This document shows, piece after piece, positions 35,131 through 43,354 of a stretch of DNA of 64,000 bases. Origin of the DNA: G965276765 sp965276825. Its GTDB lineage: Bacteria; Actinomycetota; Acidimicrobiia; Acidimicrobiales; Palsa-688. Each line of letters starts with the position of its first letter. Position 1 is the stretch's first letter. The DNA lies in NCBI GenBank assembly GCA_965276825.1, contig OZ255630.1, positions 558,001-622,000 on the forward strand. The letters run 5' to 3'. The position numbers and the translations under genes are program-made. The notes under the pieces were generated by a model. That model did no database searches and had not been told where the DNA came from. It saw only the letters and a list, made by a program, of their open reading frames with translations.

Positions 35131-36072
35131 GTGACCAACCGTCCACCGGACGTGTCCGGGACGGACCTCGACGCCATCGCCGACATCGTCTACCGGCTGT
35201 CGCCGGGCGAGTTCACAGCTGTCCGCAACGCCCAGGCCGCCGAGGCGCGCTGCAACGGTCGACGTGAGCTGGCCGACGCCGTCCGGGCCCTCCGACGTCC
35301 GTCGACGGCCGCCTGGGCGGTCAACGTGCTGGCCCGGGACGCGGCCGACGAGCTCGACCGGCTGATCGAGTTGCGATCCCAGCTGCAGGTGGCTCGTAGC
35401 CGAGACGAGCTCCGAGCGCTCGCGTCCGAGCGGCGTCGACTGGTGGGTGCCCTCCTGCAGCGCGCCGCCACCCTCGCCCGTGAGCGCGGGCGGCCGCTCA
35501 ACGAGTCGCTCCTCCGGGAGATCGACGACACCGTCGAAGCGGCGCTCGCCGACCCGGCTGCCGGCCGCGCCGTGCGCACCGGCCGACTCGTCCGTTCGCT
35601 GCGACACAGCGGCTTCGGGCCCGTCGACCTCGTCGGCGCCACTGCAGGCGGCGACCGGGAGCCCGATTCGGTGGAGCCTCCGGCGGGACCTCGGGACGAC
35701 TCGCCGGCCGACAGCGATGCCCGCCGGGCCGACGAAGCGGCCGATGCGTTGCGGCGCGACCTCGTCCAGCGCGCGGAGGCGGCGGAGGAAGCGGCCCGCC
35801 TGGCGCTCGACGCGCTCGCCGAGCGGTCCCGGTCTGCTGAGGGTGCCGAGAGAGAGGCGGAGGAGGCCGGTGCCGTCGTGCGCCGGCTGGAACAGGATCT
35901 GGCCGCAGCGCGCGTGGCCGCTGGGACAGCCGCGAGCGAATCGGTCGGCGCCCGTGCCGGCCGGGACGAGGCGGCACGCGCCGCCGAGGAAGCCGGCGAG
36001 CGGGCCGACCAGGCGAGGGCGGACGTGGAGGCGATCGAGGATGCCCGTGGGGAGGGTGCCAGTCGGTCGTGA
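35131..36072 (+). CDS. hypothetical coiled-coil protein
   Basis: A 313-residue protein starting at GTG 35131, 13 bp after the DUF4188 stop. The N-terminal half is a helical domain (LSPGEFTAVRNAQAAEARCN, LRRPSTAAWAVNVLARDAAD). The C-terminal 130 residues are Ala/Glu/Arg-rich heptad sequence typical of a coiled coil (AEEAARLALDALAERSRSAE). Similar uncharacterised proteins occur in actinobacteria. No membrane or catalytic motif. Probably co-transcribed with the DUF4188 gene. Confidence 0.65.
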   Translation: MTNRPPDVSGTDLDAIADIVYRLSPGEFTAVRNAQAAEARCNGRRELADAVRALRRPSTAAWAVNVLARDAADELDRLIELRSQLQVARSRDELRALASERRRLVGALLQRAATLARERGRPLNESLLREIDDTVEAALADPAAGRAVRTGRLVRSLRHSGFGPVDLVGATAGGDREPDSVEPPAGPRDDSPADSDARRADEAADALRRDLVQRAEAAEEAARLALDALAERSRSAEGAEREAEEAGAVVRRLEQDLAAARVAAGTAASESVGARAGRDEAARAAEEAGERADQARADVEAIEDARGEGASRS

Positions 36073-36127
36073 CGCGGCGCCGCCGAGACGCAGAAGCCGC
36101 CGAGCCGCAGGAGCGAGCCGGCGCCGG

Positions 36128-37363
36128 TCAGTGCCCGGCAGGCCCGGCGTCGAGCGTGAACCCGGCGGCGCGCAGGCGCTCGACCAGGACGGCGCCGATG
36201 GCGGTGGCCGGGGTCAGCACCCCGGAGCGATCGGGGAGTGCGTCGCCGTCGAGGGCGAGCGCCATGGCGCTCTCACCGAGCATCACCGCCGTCGCCTTGT
36301 AGCCCGGGTCGCCTTCGGCGGCGACCACGGCGTGGTAGCGGCGGCCCGACGCCGTCACCGTCTCGATGTCGCTGCGGAACCGGCCGGAGTCCATGGTGGC
36401 CTCGCTCGGACCGGTGCCCGGCTTGGGCAGCACCCGGTCGAGGAGCGTCCTCGTGGGCGCGAAGCCCATGGCCCCGGCCACGGCGCCGAGGGCCGCGGTG
36501 ACCCCGACGGCAGCGGCGGCACCGGCCGGTCGGCCGCCGAAGCCCATCACCTCGCGGTAGCGGAAGGACCGGCCGTACGACCAGCCGGTCAGGGTATTGC
36601 TCCGACGGACGATCCTGGCGTTGAACGGCCCCATCACGAACGGAGCGCTCCACTCGCCGAGCAGCGGGTCCCGCCGGGGCGCGAACGTGTCCGGCTGCGG
36701 CCCGAGGTCGGGCTCGCCGGCCCGGTCGGGGCTGAGGGCGTAGGGGTCGGCGAGGATCCGCCTGCGCCCTGGCTCGGTGGCGACGGCGTCGACCTGGGCC
36801 CGGAACGAGTCGATCGTGCCACCGCTGAAGCCTCCTTTGGCCCACGCCTCGAGCACCGTTTCGGTCAGCTCACCCGCGCCGTCGGCGGCCGCACGCTCCA
36901 AGAGGAGCGCCACCCCGAGATCCGACGGCACCGAGTCGTAGCCGCAGGCGTGCACGATCCGCGCGCCGGAGCGCCGGGCCGCGTCGGACGCCGCGTCGAT
37001 GCTGTCGCGCACGAAGAGGACCTCGCCGGCCAGATCGGCGTAGTGGGTGCCGGCCCCGGCACAGGCGAGGACCAGGTCTCTGCCGTAGCGGGCGTAGGGA
37101 CCGACGGTCGTGGCCACGGCCGTCGCGGAGGCGGCGAGGTCGTCGAGGGCGGCGCGGTCGCCGGAGTCGGCCACCACCAGCGGCCACCCGGCGGCGGGCG
37201 CGCCGAGGTCGGAGCGGACGCGCTCGAGCTTGGCGGCCGAACGGCCACCGAGGGCCACCCGCGTCCCCGGGGGCGCGTGGTCGGCGAGATACTGCGCCGT
37301 CAGTCGCCCGACGAAGCCGGTCGCTCCGTACACGACGATGTCGTGGGTGCGGTCACGCGTCAT
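36128..37363 (-). CDS. trans-acting enoyl reductase / saccharopine dehydrogenase-like protein
   Basis: A 411-residue NAD(P)-binding protein starting at ATG 37363. The Rossmann motif is VVYGATGFVGRLTAQYLADH, then VALGGRSAAKLERVRSDLG, YADLAGEVLFVRDSIDAASD, and HACGYDSVPSDLGVALLLER, all characteristic of the family that includes mycobacterial trans-acting enoyl reductases used in complex lipid synthesis. The C-terminus has a hydrophobic stretch near FGGRPAGAAAAVGVTAALGA and ends with a reductase-like domain. Confidence 0.85.
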   Translation of the reverse strand: MTRDRTHDIVVYGATGFVGRLTAQYLADHAPPGTRVALGGRSAAKLERVRSDLGAPAAGWPLVVADSGDRAALDDLAASATAVATTVGPYARYGRDLVLACAGAGTHYADLAGEVLFVRDSIDAASDAARRSGARIVHACGYDSVPSDLGVALLLERAAADGAGELTETVLEAWAKGGFSGGTIDSFRAQVDAVATEPGRRRILADPYALSPDRAGEPDLGPQPDTFAPRRDPLLGEWSAPFVMGPFNARIVRRSNTLTGWSYGRSFRYREVMGFGGRPAGAAAAVGVTAALGAVAGAMGFAPTRTLLDRVLPKPGTGPSEATMDSGRFRSDIETVTASGRRYHAVVAAEGDPGYKATAVMLGESAMALALDGDALPDRSGVLTPATAIGAVLVERLRAAGFTLDAGPAGH

Positions 37364-37474
37364 GGGCCCACGGTATGCACCGTCGGCGTGGGTGACCTGG
37401 CGTCCCCGCCCGAGGCGTCCGCTCGAGCCGCTGCCCGCCGCGACCTGACAGCCCGGCGACCGCGATACTCGAGC

Positions 37475-37731
37475 ATGGACCGACCGGCTCCGACCACGGC
37501 CTTCCCGCCGCTCACCGGCGACGAGCGCACCACCATCGAGGGATTCCTCGACCTCCAACGGGCCAACCCGGCCCGGGCGTCGAGGGGCTCGACGACGCCG
37601 ACCGGCGCGCCAGGGCGGTCCCTCCGTCGCCGCTGTCGCTGCTCGGCCTGGTCCGTCACCTGACCGAGGCGGAGCGGGCCTGGTTCGCCGACTTCCTCCG
37701 AGAGCGGATCGTCGCCGGATCCGAGCGATGA
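37475..37731 (+). pseudogene. DUF664/DinB remnant, frameshifted and truncated
   Basis: The N-terminal part reads FPPLTGDERTTIEGFLDLQR, then shifts frame near 37583 to VEGLDDADRRARAVPPSPLS and LLGLVRHLTEAERAWFADFL. This matches the first half of actinobacterial DUF664 proteins (about 170 residues). The second half, with the later metal ligands, is missing; the frame ends at a TGA at 37731. One base is lost at the frameshift, since 257 bp is not a multiple of three. Confidence 0.72.
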
Positions 37732-37809
37732 CCCAGCGGGGCTCGGTCGGCTTCGAGGTCGTCGAGCGTGGTCGTCCCCGCCGCCGTCGCCCCGGCTGAA
37801 CCTGGCACA

Positions 37810-40272
37810 ATGCCCTCTCCAACGGACCTCGGGGGAGTGAGCGGCAGACCCATGCAGACCAACGAGACCAGCGGCGGTGGGCCGGCGGAGACCCCGGCGC
37901 CGCGACCGTCCTGGCTCGTGCCCCGCCCACCCTCGGCAGGGACCAGTCCCGACCTGCCCGAGACCTGGCGCTACCGGCTCAAGCGCACGCTGCTCGGGGC
38001 GCCGCTCGTCAGCGAATCGCTCGGGGAGCAGCGCCTGGGCAAGCCGATCGCCCTCGCCGTGCTGTCCTCCGACGTGATGTCGTCGGCGGCCTACGCCACC
38101 GAGTCCATCCTCCTCATCCTCGTCGGCGTGGCCGGCCTGGGTGCGTTCGCCCTGGTGACGCCGATCACCCTCATCCTGCTGCTGGTCCTGGCCGTGGTCT
38201 GCCTGTGCTATCGCCAGGTCGTCGCCGCCTACCCGGTGTCGGGCGGCTCCTACGTCGTGAGCCGGGACAACTTCGGGCCGCGGGCGGCCCAGATCCCCGG
38301 CGCCGCCCTGCTCTGCAGCTACGTGCTCACCGTGGCCGTCTCCATCGCCGCCGGCGTGGCCGCCATCTCCTCGGCGGTCCCGGCCCTGCGCCCCTACCCC
38401 GTCGAGCTGTCGGTGGTCGCCGTCGTGCTCCTCGCCTACGGAAACCTGCGGGGCCTCCGTGAGGCCGGGCGGGTCTTCGCCGTGCCCACCTACTGGTTCC
38501 TCGCCAGCATGGCCGTGCTGGCGGTCTCGGGGATCGTGCGCCTGGCCATGGACGGGTCCCTCCCGCGCTCGACCGTCAGTGCCGGCACGGTCCACGTCGG
38601 CCATGGCGGCACGGGCCTGCTCCTCGGCGCCTCGGTGTTCGTGTTCCTGCGCGGCTTCGCCAACGGCGGCTCCGCCATGACCGGCATGGAGGCCATCTCC
38701 AACGCGGTGCCGGTGTTCCGGGCCCCACAGGTCCGCAACGCCCGCACCACGCTGGTCCTGATGGCGTCCATCCTCGGCGGCCTGTTCGTCACCGTCTCCG
38801 CCTTTGCCGCCCTCACCCACGCCCTGCCGCACCTCTCGGGCACGCCGACGGTCCTGTCGGAGATCGGCACGTCGGTGTTCGGGGGAGGCGCCGTCGGATC
38901 GGCCGCCTACTACTCCCTGCAGTTCAGCACCGCGCTCATCCTCGTCCTCGGTGCGAACACCAGCTTCAACGGCTTCCCGCTGCTGGTCAGCTTCATCGCC
39001 GAGGACTCCTACCTGCCCCGGCCGCTGACCAAGCGCGGCCACCGGCTGGCCTACTCCAACGGCATCGTCGTGCTGACGCTGGTGTCGCTGGTGCTGCTCA
39101 TCGTGACCAGAGCGAGGGTGGCCAGCCTCATCCCGCTCTACGGCACCACGGTCTTCGTCGGCTTCACCATGGCGGGCGCCGGCATGACCCGCTACCACCT
39201 GACCCACCCAGGACCGGACCGCAGGCGCGGTCTGCTCACCAACGGCGCGGCCTTCGCGGCCAGCGCCGTCGTGACCGCCATCTTCGTGGTCACCGAGTTC
39301 TCCCGTGGCGCCTGGCTGGTCGTGCTCGTCGTGCCGCTCCTCGTCCTCGGCCTGTCGCGCACCCACCGGCGCTACGAGGCGGAGCAGGCCGTGCTGGTGG
39401 GGAGCGCAGCCAGGATCGAGGAGCCGCCGCTGCGCCACCAGGTGGTGGTGGTGCTGGTCGACGGGCTCGACCTGGCCACGACGCGGGCGTTGCGCCTGGC
39501 GCGCGGCATCGGGACCAACGCCGAGGTCCGGGTCGTGCACTTCATGGTGGACCAGGCCCGCGCTGAGCGGCTGCGGGCGGCGTGGAGCGCGGTCGGGATG
39601 GAGCAGCTGGCCCTCGAGGTGGTCGAGTGCCCCGACCGGCGGGTCGCCAGGGCGGCCAGCGAGCTGGCCGACGACCTGGCGTCGGATGGTGAGACGCAGG
39701 TCCTGTTCGTGCTGCCGCGCCGGACCGACGCGGGGGTCGTCGGCCGGCTCCTCCACGATCGCAGCGCCGACCAGATCGTCGATGCGCTCTCGCGCATCCG
39801 CAACGTCAGCGCGACCATCGCGCCCTTCGACGTGCAGGGGCTGCTCGTCCGCAAGGCCAGAGCGGCCGACACCCACCGCGAGGGTGCCATCGCCGAGCCG
39901 ACGGTTGCGGCGGGCGCAGGCGCTCCGGCCGGGGGGTCGGCGGCCGCAGAGCGCCGACGCGTGCGCCTGCCCGACACCGTCCCCCTCGGTGAGGTCCGCC
40001 ACCGCCAGCGCGTCGTCGTCGGCGGTCGGGTGAGAACGGTCAGGGTCCAGCCGTGGGCCGGGGTGCCGACCTTCGAGTGCACCCTCATCGACGCCACGGG
40101 CGCCCTGACCGTGGTCTTTCTCGGACGCCGGTCGGTCGCAGGGATCGAGCCGGGGACCTACCTGAAGGCGGAGGGGACGGTCGGCAGCCACGGCGGTCGC
40201 CTCGCCATCCTCAACCCGGCCTACGAGCTCGTGAGCGCTGCGACGGTCGAGCGGGTGAGCGAAGCCGGCTGA
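37810..40272 (+). CDS. APC permease with C-terminal soluble domain and OB-fold (fusion)
   Basis: An 820-residue membrane protein. After a Pro-rich head come about 12 transmembrane segments with APC features (LSSDVMSSAAYATESILLIL, YPVSGGSYVVSRDNFGPRAA, NGGSAMTGMEAISNAVPVF). At about residues 535-690 a soluble alpha/beta domain follows (HQVVVVLVDGLDLATTRALR, universal-stress-like). The last 90 residues form an OB-fold (VGGRVRTVRVQPWAGVPTFE, CTLIDATGALTVVFLGRRSV). In mycobacteria a similar permease (Rv2690c type) and an OB-fold protein (Rv2694c type) are separate near genes. ATG 37810 is chosen; GTG 37768 and ATG 37852 are alternatives. Confidence 0.85.
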   Translation: MPSPTDLGGVSGRPMQTNETSGGGPAETPAPRPSWLVPRPPSAGTSPDLPETWRYRLKRTLLGAPLVSESLGEQRLGKPIALAVLSSDVMSSAAYATESILLILVGVAGLGAFALVTPITLILLLVLAVVCLCYRQVVAAYPVSGGSYVVSRDNFGPRAAQIPGAALLCSYVLTVAVSIAAGVAAISSAVPALRPYPVELSVVAVVLLAYGNLRGLREAGRVFAVPTYWFLASMAVLAVSGIVRLAMDGSLPRSTVSAGTVHVGHGGTGLLLGASVFVFLRGFANGGSAMTGMEAISNAVPVFRAPQVRNARTTLVLMASILGGLFVTVSAFAALTHALPHLSGTPTVLSEIGTSVFGGGAVGSAAYYSLQFSTALILVLGANTSFNGFPLLVSFIAEDSYLPRPLTKRGHRLAYSNGIVVLTLVSLVLLIVTRARVASLIPLYGTTVFVGFTMAGAGMTRYHLTHPGPDRRRGLLTNGAAFAASAVVTAIFVVTEFSRGAWLVVLVVPLLVLGLSRTHRRYEAEQAVLVGSAARIEEPPLRHQVVVVLVDGLDLATTRALRLARGIGTNAEVRVVHFMVDQARAERLRAAWSAVGMEQLALEVVECPDRRVARAASELADDLASDGETQVLFVLPRRTDAGVVGRLLHDRSADQIVDALSRIRNVSATIAPFDVQGLLVRKARAADTHREGAIAEPTVAAGAGAPAGGSAAAERRRVRLPDTVPLGEVRHRQRVVVGGRVRTVRVQPWAGVPTFECTLIDATGALTVVFLGRRSVAGIEPGTYLKAEGTVGSHGGRLAILNPAYELVSAATVERVSEAG

Positions 40273-40276
40273 GCCC

Positions 40277-41077
40277 TCAGTCCAACACCCGCAGGGTGGG
40301 GTGCAGGGGCGCCCGGCCCTGGTCGGCAGCTGATTCCGGGGCCTGGGCGATCAGGGCGGCACCGACCTGGTCGGCGAGGGTGAGGGCCACGATCAGCCGG
40401 GCGGGCGAAAGGGGCGCCGTGGGGGCATCGACCAGGAAGTGGCCGAGCGTCCTGCCGGACCCGTTGACCGGCACGGCGACGAGGGCCGGAGGCAAGGGTC
40501 GGTCCCGGTCGGCCGGCCAGTCGGGCACGCCGTCGGGCCCGATGACCACCGCGCCGGCCTTCGGCTCACCGGCCTCGTAGGTGCAGCCGCCGGCACGGAG
40601 CATCCGGGACAGCTCCGACGCGACCGCGCCGATCACGGCCACCAGCTCCTCGCCCGAGGCGACGAGACCGGCCACCTCGCGGATCCGGCCCATGTCGGTC
40701 ACCGGACCCGTGGACGCCGTGCGAGCGCGACGGAGGCGGACGGCGAGCTCGCCGGTCACGAGACCCACCACCCCGAGCACGGCCAGGGTCTCCACGTCGG
40801 GCTGGCGGGACACGACCCACCGCTCGTAGGGGGCCGTGTCGAAGAAGGCGAACCCACCGGCCGCCGCGAGTGCCGCGACCACGACGGCGGCCCGGCGGCC
40901 GGTCAGGCCCCACGCGGTGACGACGAGGACCAGCAGCAAGGCCACGTCGACGTTGGGGAGTCGATGGTGCAGGGGCATCCACGCCGCCGCCACGAGCACC
41001 GGCACCACGAACGCACCGGCGAGCGTGGCGGGTCGATCGGGCCGGTACCCGGCCCTGGCTCCGCGCCGAAGGCCCAC
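40277..41077 (-). CDS. DUF4118 (KdpD-type) membrane sensor protein without kinase domain
   Basis: A 266-residue protein. Residues 20-115 contain about four closely spaced hydrophobic segments with the DUF4118 look (LPNVDVALLLVLVVTAWGLT, FAFFDTAPYERWVVSRQPDV). The C-terminal 130 residues resemble a GAF-like domain (VAVIGAVASELSRMLRAGG, ALVAVPVNGSGRTLGHFLVD). No histidine kinase catalytic domain follows, so it may act as a partner or a degenerate sensor. It is convergent with the fused permease, with 4 bp between the two stops. Confidence 0.75.
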   Translation of the reverse strand: MGLRRGARAGYRPDRPATLAGAFVVPVLVAAAWMPLHHRLPNVDVALLLVLVVTAWGLTGRRAAVVVAALAAAGGFAFFDTAPYERWVVSRQPDVETLAVLGVVGLVTGELAVRLRRARTASTGPVTDMGRIREVAGLVASGEELVAVIGAVASELSRMLRAGGCTYEAGEPKAGAVVIGPDGVPDWPADRDRPLPPALVAVPVNGSGRTLGHFLVDAPTAPLSPARLIVALTLADQVGAALIAQAPESAADQGRAPLHPTLRVLD

Positions 41078-41147
41078 GACCGAAGTATACGGAGATCGGT
41101 CGCGCAGGTCCGGCCGCGGCGAGGTGGCCAGGGCGGCTCAGGCGCGC

Positions 41148-42239
41148 TCAGCGACCCGGCGAGCCGAGGAGCGCCAGCTCGGCGAACGCCGCGACCCGGT
41201 CGTCACCGCACCGGGCGAGCACGTCGCGCTGGCGCGCGGCGCCGTTGCCTTCGGCGAGGATCCTCGACACACCCTCGTGGACCCGCTCGGCGTCACCCGC
41301 GGCGACGAGTGCATCGGCGACGTGGTCGAGGAGGGCGGCCACGACCTCGGCCGCCGGGCGGAGCTCGGCGGCGCGGGGATCGACCAGCCGCTCGTCGAGA
41401 CCGTGGCGAGCGGCCCGCCACAGGCCGGCGTCGAGCATGGCGGCAGGCGGCCGGTCGCCCATGGCGTCCCGGCGGCGCAGCGCCGTCTCGGTCAAGGCCC
41501 TGGCCAGGCCGGCGACGACCACCGCGTCCTCGGCGCGCAGGCACACGTCGGTCACCCGGAACTCGAGGGTGGGCCAGGTGTGCGAGGGGCGCGCCCACCA
41601 GTGGATGCCCGAGGCGTCCTCGACCGCCCCGACGGCCTGCAGCTCGCCGGCCAGGCGGTCGAAGGCGGCCATGTCGGGGAGGGGCGGGGGCATCGTCGCC
41701 ATCGGCCACGCCCCCCAGACGAGAGCCCGGTAGCTGGCGTAGCCCGTGTCGGCGCCCTGCCACCACGGCGAGTTGGCCGACAGCGCCAGGAGGACCGGCA
41801 GCCACGCGGCGACGCCATTCATGGCCACGATCCGATCGTCGGGATCCTCGATCCCCACGTGGACGTGACACCCGCAGATCACCGTCTCCCTGGCCACCTG
41901 CTGGAACGTGGCGAGGAGGCGGCGGTAGTGGGCGGTGTCGGTGTTGACCGACTGGTCGTCCCACGCCGCCCACGGATGACTGGCGACGGCCAACGCCCGC
42001 AGCCCGAGCGGACGGCCGACGTCGACGACCGCGGACCGCAGACGGACCAGCTCCGCCGACAGGTCGTCGAGGTCGTCGCAGACCCGGCTGGTCGTCTCCA
42101 CCTGGCAGCGGCTGAGCTCGGCCACCACCCGCTCGTCGAGGGCGTCGGGGGTGGCGACGAGCAGCTCCTTGGCGCGGGGCACCAGGTCGCCGGCGGCGTC
42201 GATGACGAGCAGCTCCTCCTCCACGCCGACGGTGGTCAC
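41148..42239 (-). CDS. carboxylate-amine ligase, YbdK family (glutamate-cysteine ligase type 2)
   Basis: A 363-residue ATP-dependent ligase starting at GTG 42239. The family signature is at the N-terminus: TTVGVEEELLVIDAAGDLVP, then AELSRCQVETTSRVCDDLDD, CGCHVHVGIEDPDDRIVAMN and SANSPWWQGADTGYASYRAL. It probably joins gamma-glutamyl to an amine or cysteine. In actinobacteria a related enzyme makes gamma-glutamylcysteine for ergothioneine, but YbdK homologues have broader roles. The gene reads away from the NADP-reductase gene at 42408. Confidence 0.88.
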   Translation of the reverse strand: MTTVGVEEELLVIDAAGDLVPRAKELLVATPDALDERVVAELSRCQVETTSRVCDDLDDLSAELVRLRSAVVDVGRPLGLRALAVASHPWAAWDDQSVNTDTAHYRRLLATFQQVARETVICGCHVHVGIEDPDDRIVAMNGVAAWLPVLLALSANSPWWQGADTGYASYRALVWGAWPMATMPPPLPDMAAFDRLAGELQAVGAVEDASGIHWWARPSHTWPTLEFRVTDVCLRAEDAVVVAGLARALTETALRRRDAMGDRPPAAMLDAGLWRAARHGLDERLVDPRAAELRPAAEVVAALLDHVADALVAAGDAERVHEGVSRILAEGNGAARQRDVLARCGDDRVAAFAELALLGSPGR

Positions 42240-42407
42240 GGGTCGCTCCGGTCGCAGCGCATGCCCCGCCCTACCCCGCCGGCGGCCCCGCCCACCCTGG
42301 GAGGGCGCGACGAGGGGGGAATGCGCCCCGCGCCGGCCGGGGTTGCACCATCGCGGGTCCCTCGGCCCACACCCCACGAAACCCCGCCCCCACGAAATGG
42401 AGTCACC

Positions 42408-43067
42408 ATGCACATCGGGATCATCGGCGCCGGCAACATCGGCGCCAACCTCACCCGTCGCCTGACCGCCGTCGGCCACACCGTGGCGGTGGCCAACTCC
42501 CGCAACCCCGAGACCATCGCCGACCTGGCCGCCGAGACCGGCGCCACCGCGGTGACCGCCGCCGACGCGGCTCGCGACGCCGACCTGGTCGTGGTCACCA
42601 TCCCGGAGCGGGCGGTGCCGGCCCTGGCCAAGGGGATCCTCGACGCGGCCAAGCCCGGCGCGCCGGTCGTCGACACGGGCAACTACTACCCCAAGGAGCG
42701 GGACGGCCTGATCGCAGAGATCGAGGGCGGCACCACCGAGAGCCGTTGGGTCTCCGAGCACCTCGGCCGGCCGGTGGTCAAGGCGTTCAACGGCATCTAC
42801 GCCGCCCACCTGGTCGACAAGGCCGTCCCCCGCGGCACGCCGGGACGCATCGCCCTGCCCGTCGCCGGCGACGACGCCGAGGCGAAGGCGAAGGTCATGG
42901 CCCTGATCGACGAGATCGGCTTCGACGCCGTCGACGCCGGCGGCATCGACGAGTCGTGGCGCCAGCAGCCCGGCACCCCCGTCTACGGCGCCGAGGTCGA
43001 CGCCGAAGGGGTCGCCAAGGCCCTCGCCGCCGCGTCCCAGGAGCGGACCGGAGACTTCAAGGCCTGA
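42408..43067 (+). CDS. NADPH-dependent F420 reductase-like Rossmann protein
   Basis: A 219-residue protein with the coenzyme-F420-dependent NADP reductase fold. It begins MHIGIIGAGNIGANLTRRL and continues HTVAVANSRNPETIADLAAE, ADLVVVTIPERAVPALAKGI, VVDTGNYYPKERDGLIAEIE and GRPVVKAFNGIYAAHLVDKA. ATG 42408 is 11 bp after an AAATGGAG site. Function as F420 reductase or as a general NAD(P)-binding oxidoreductase cannot be decided. Confidence 0.85.
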   Translation: MHIGIIGAGNIGANLTRRLTAVGHTVAVANSRNPETIADLAAETGATAVTAADAARDADLVVVTIPERAVPALAKGILDAAKPGAPVVDTGNYYPKERDGLIAEIEGGTTESRWVSEHLGRPVVKAFNGIYAAHLVDKAVPRGTPGRIALPVAGDDAEAKAKVMALIDEIGFDAVDAGGIDESWRQQPGTPVYGAEVDAEGVAKALAAASQERTGDFKA

Positions 43068-43129
43068 GCCGAGGAAAACCCTCCGGGCGCCTCTCCCGCC
43101 GACCCCGACGCGGTCGTAGCCTCGGAGGC

Positions 43130-43327
43130 ATGGGAAAGCACACCGTGAAGGTTCGTTCCCTCGAACCCGGTGATGTGGTCGACGGCATGCGCCTGACCGA
43201 GGTGGCACCCGACGACCACGAGCGAGGCACCATCCGGGTCATCGGACAGCCCGTCGGGAGCGGGAGCCGAGAGACGAGGTACTGGCCGGCCAACCGGCTC
43301 GTGGAGGTGGATCGAAGCGACGGCTGA
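43130..43327 (+). CDS. small hypothetical protein
   Basis: A 65-residue frame starting at ATG 43130 with a GGAGG site 4 bases before it. It is basic and strand-rich (HTVKVRSLEPGDVVDGMRLT, IRVIGQPVGSGSRETRYWPA). The good ribosome site and codon use make it credible. Not recognised. Confidence 0.55.
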   Translation: MGKHTVKVRSLEPGDVVDGMRLTEVAPDDHERGTIRVIGQPVGSGSRETRYWPANRLVEVDRSDG

Positions 43328-43354
43328 GCGCGTCGGGTCCGACCGTCTCCCGGG

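Noticed and set aside
37360..40191. 943-codon minus-strand frame opposite the fused permease
   Set aside because: His/Gly/Arg/Asp-rich product with no motif; typical antisense shadow of GC-rich codons.
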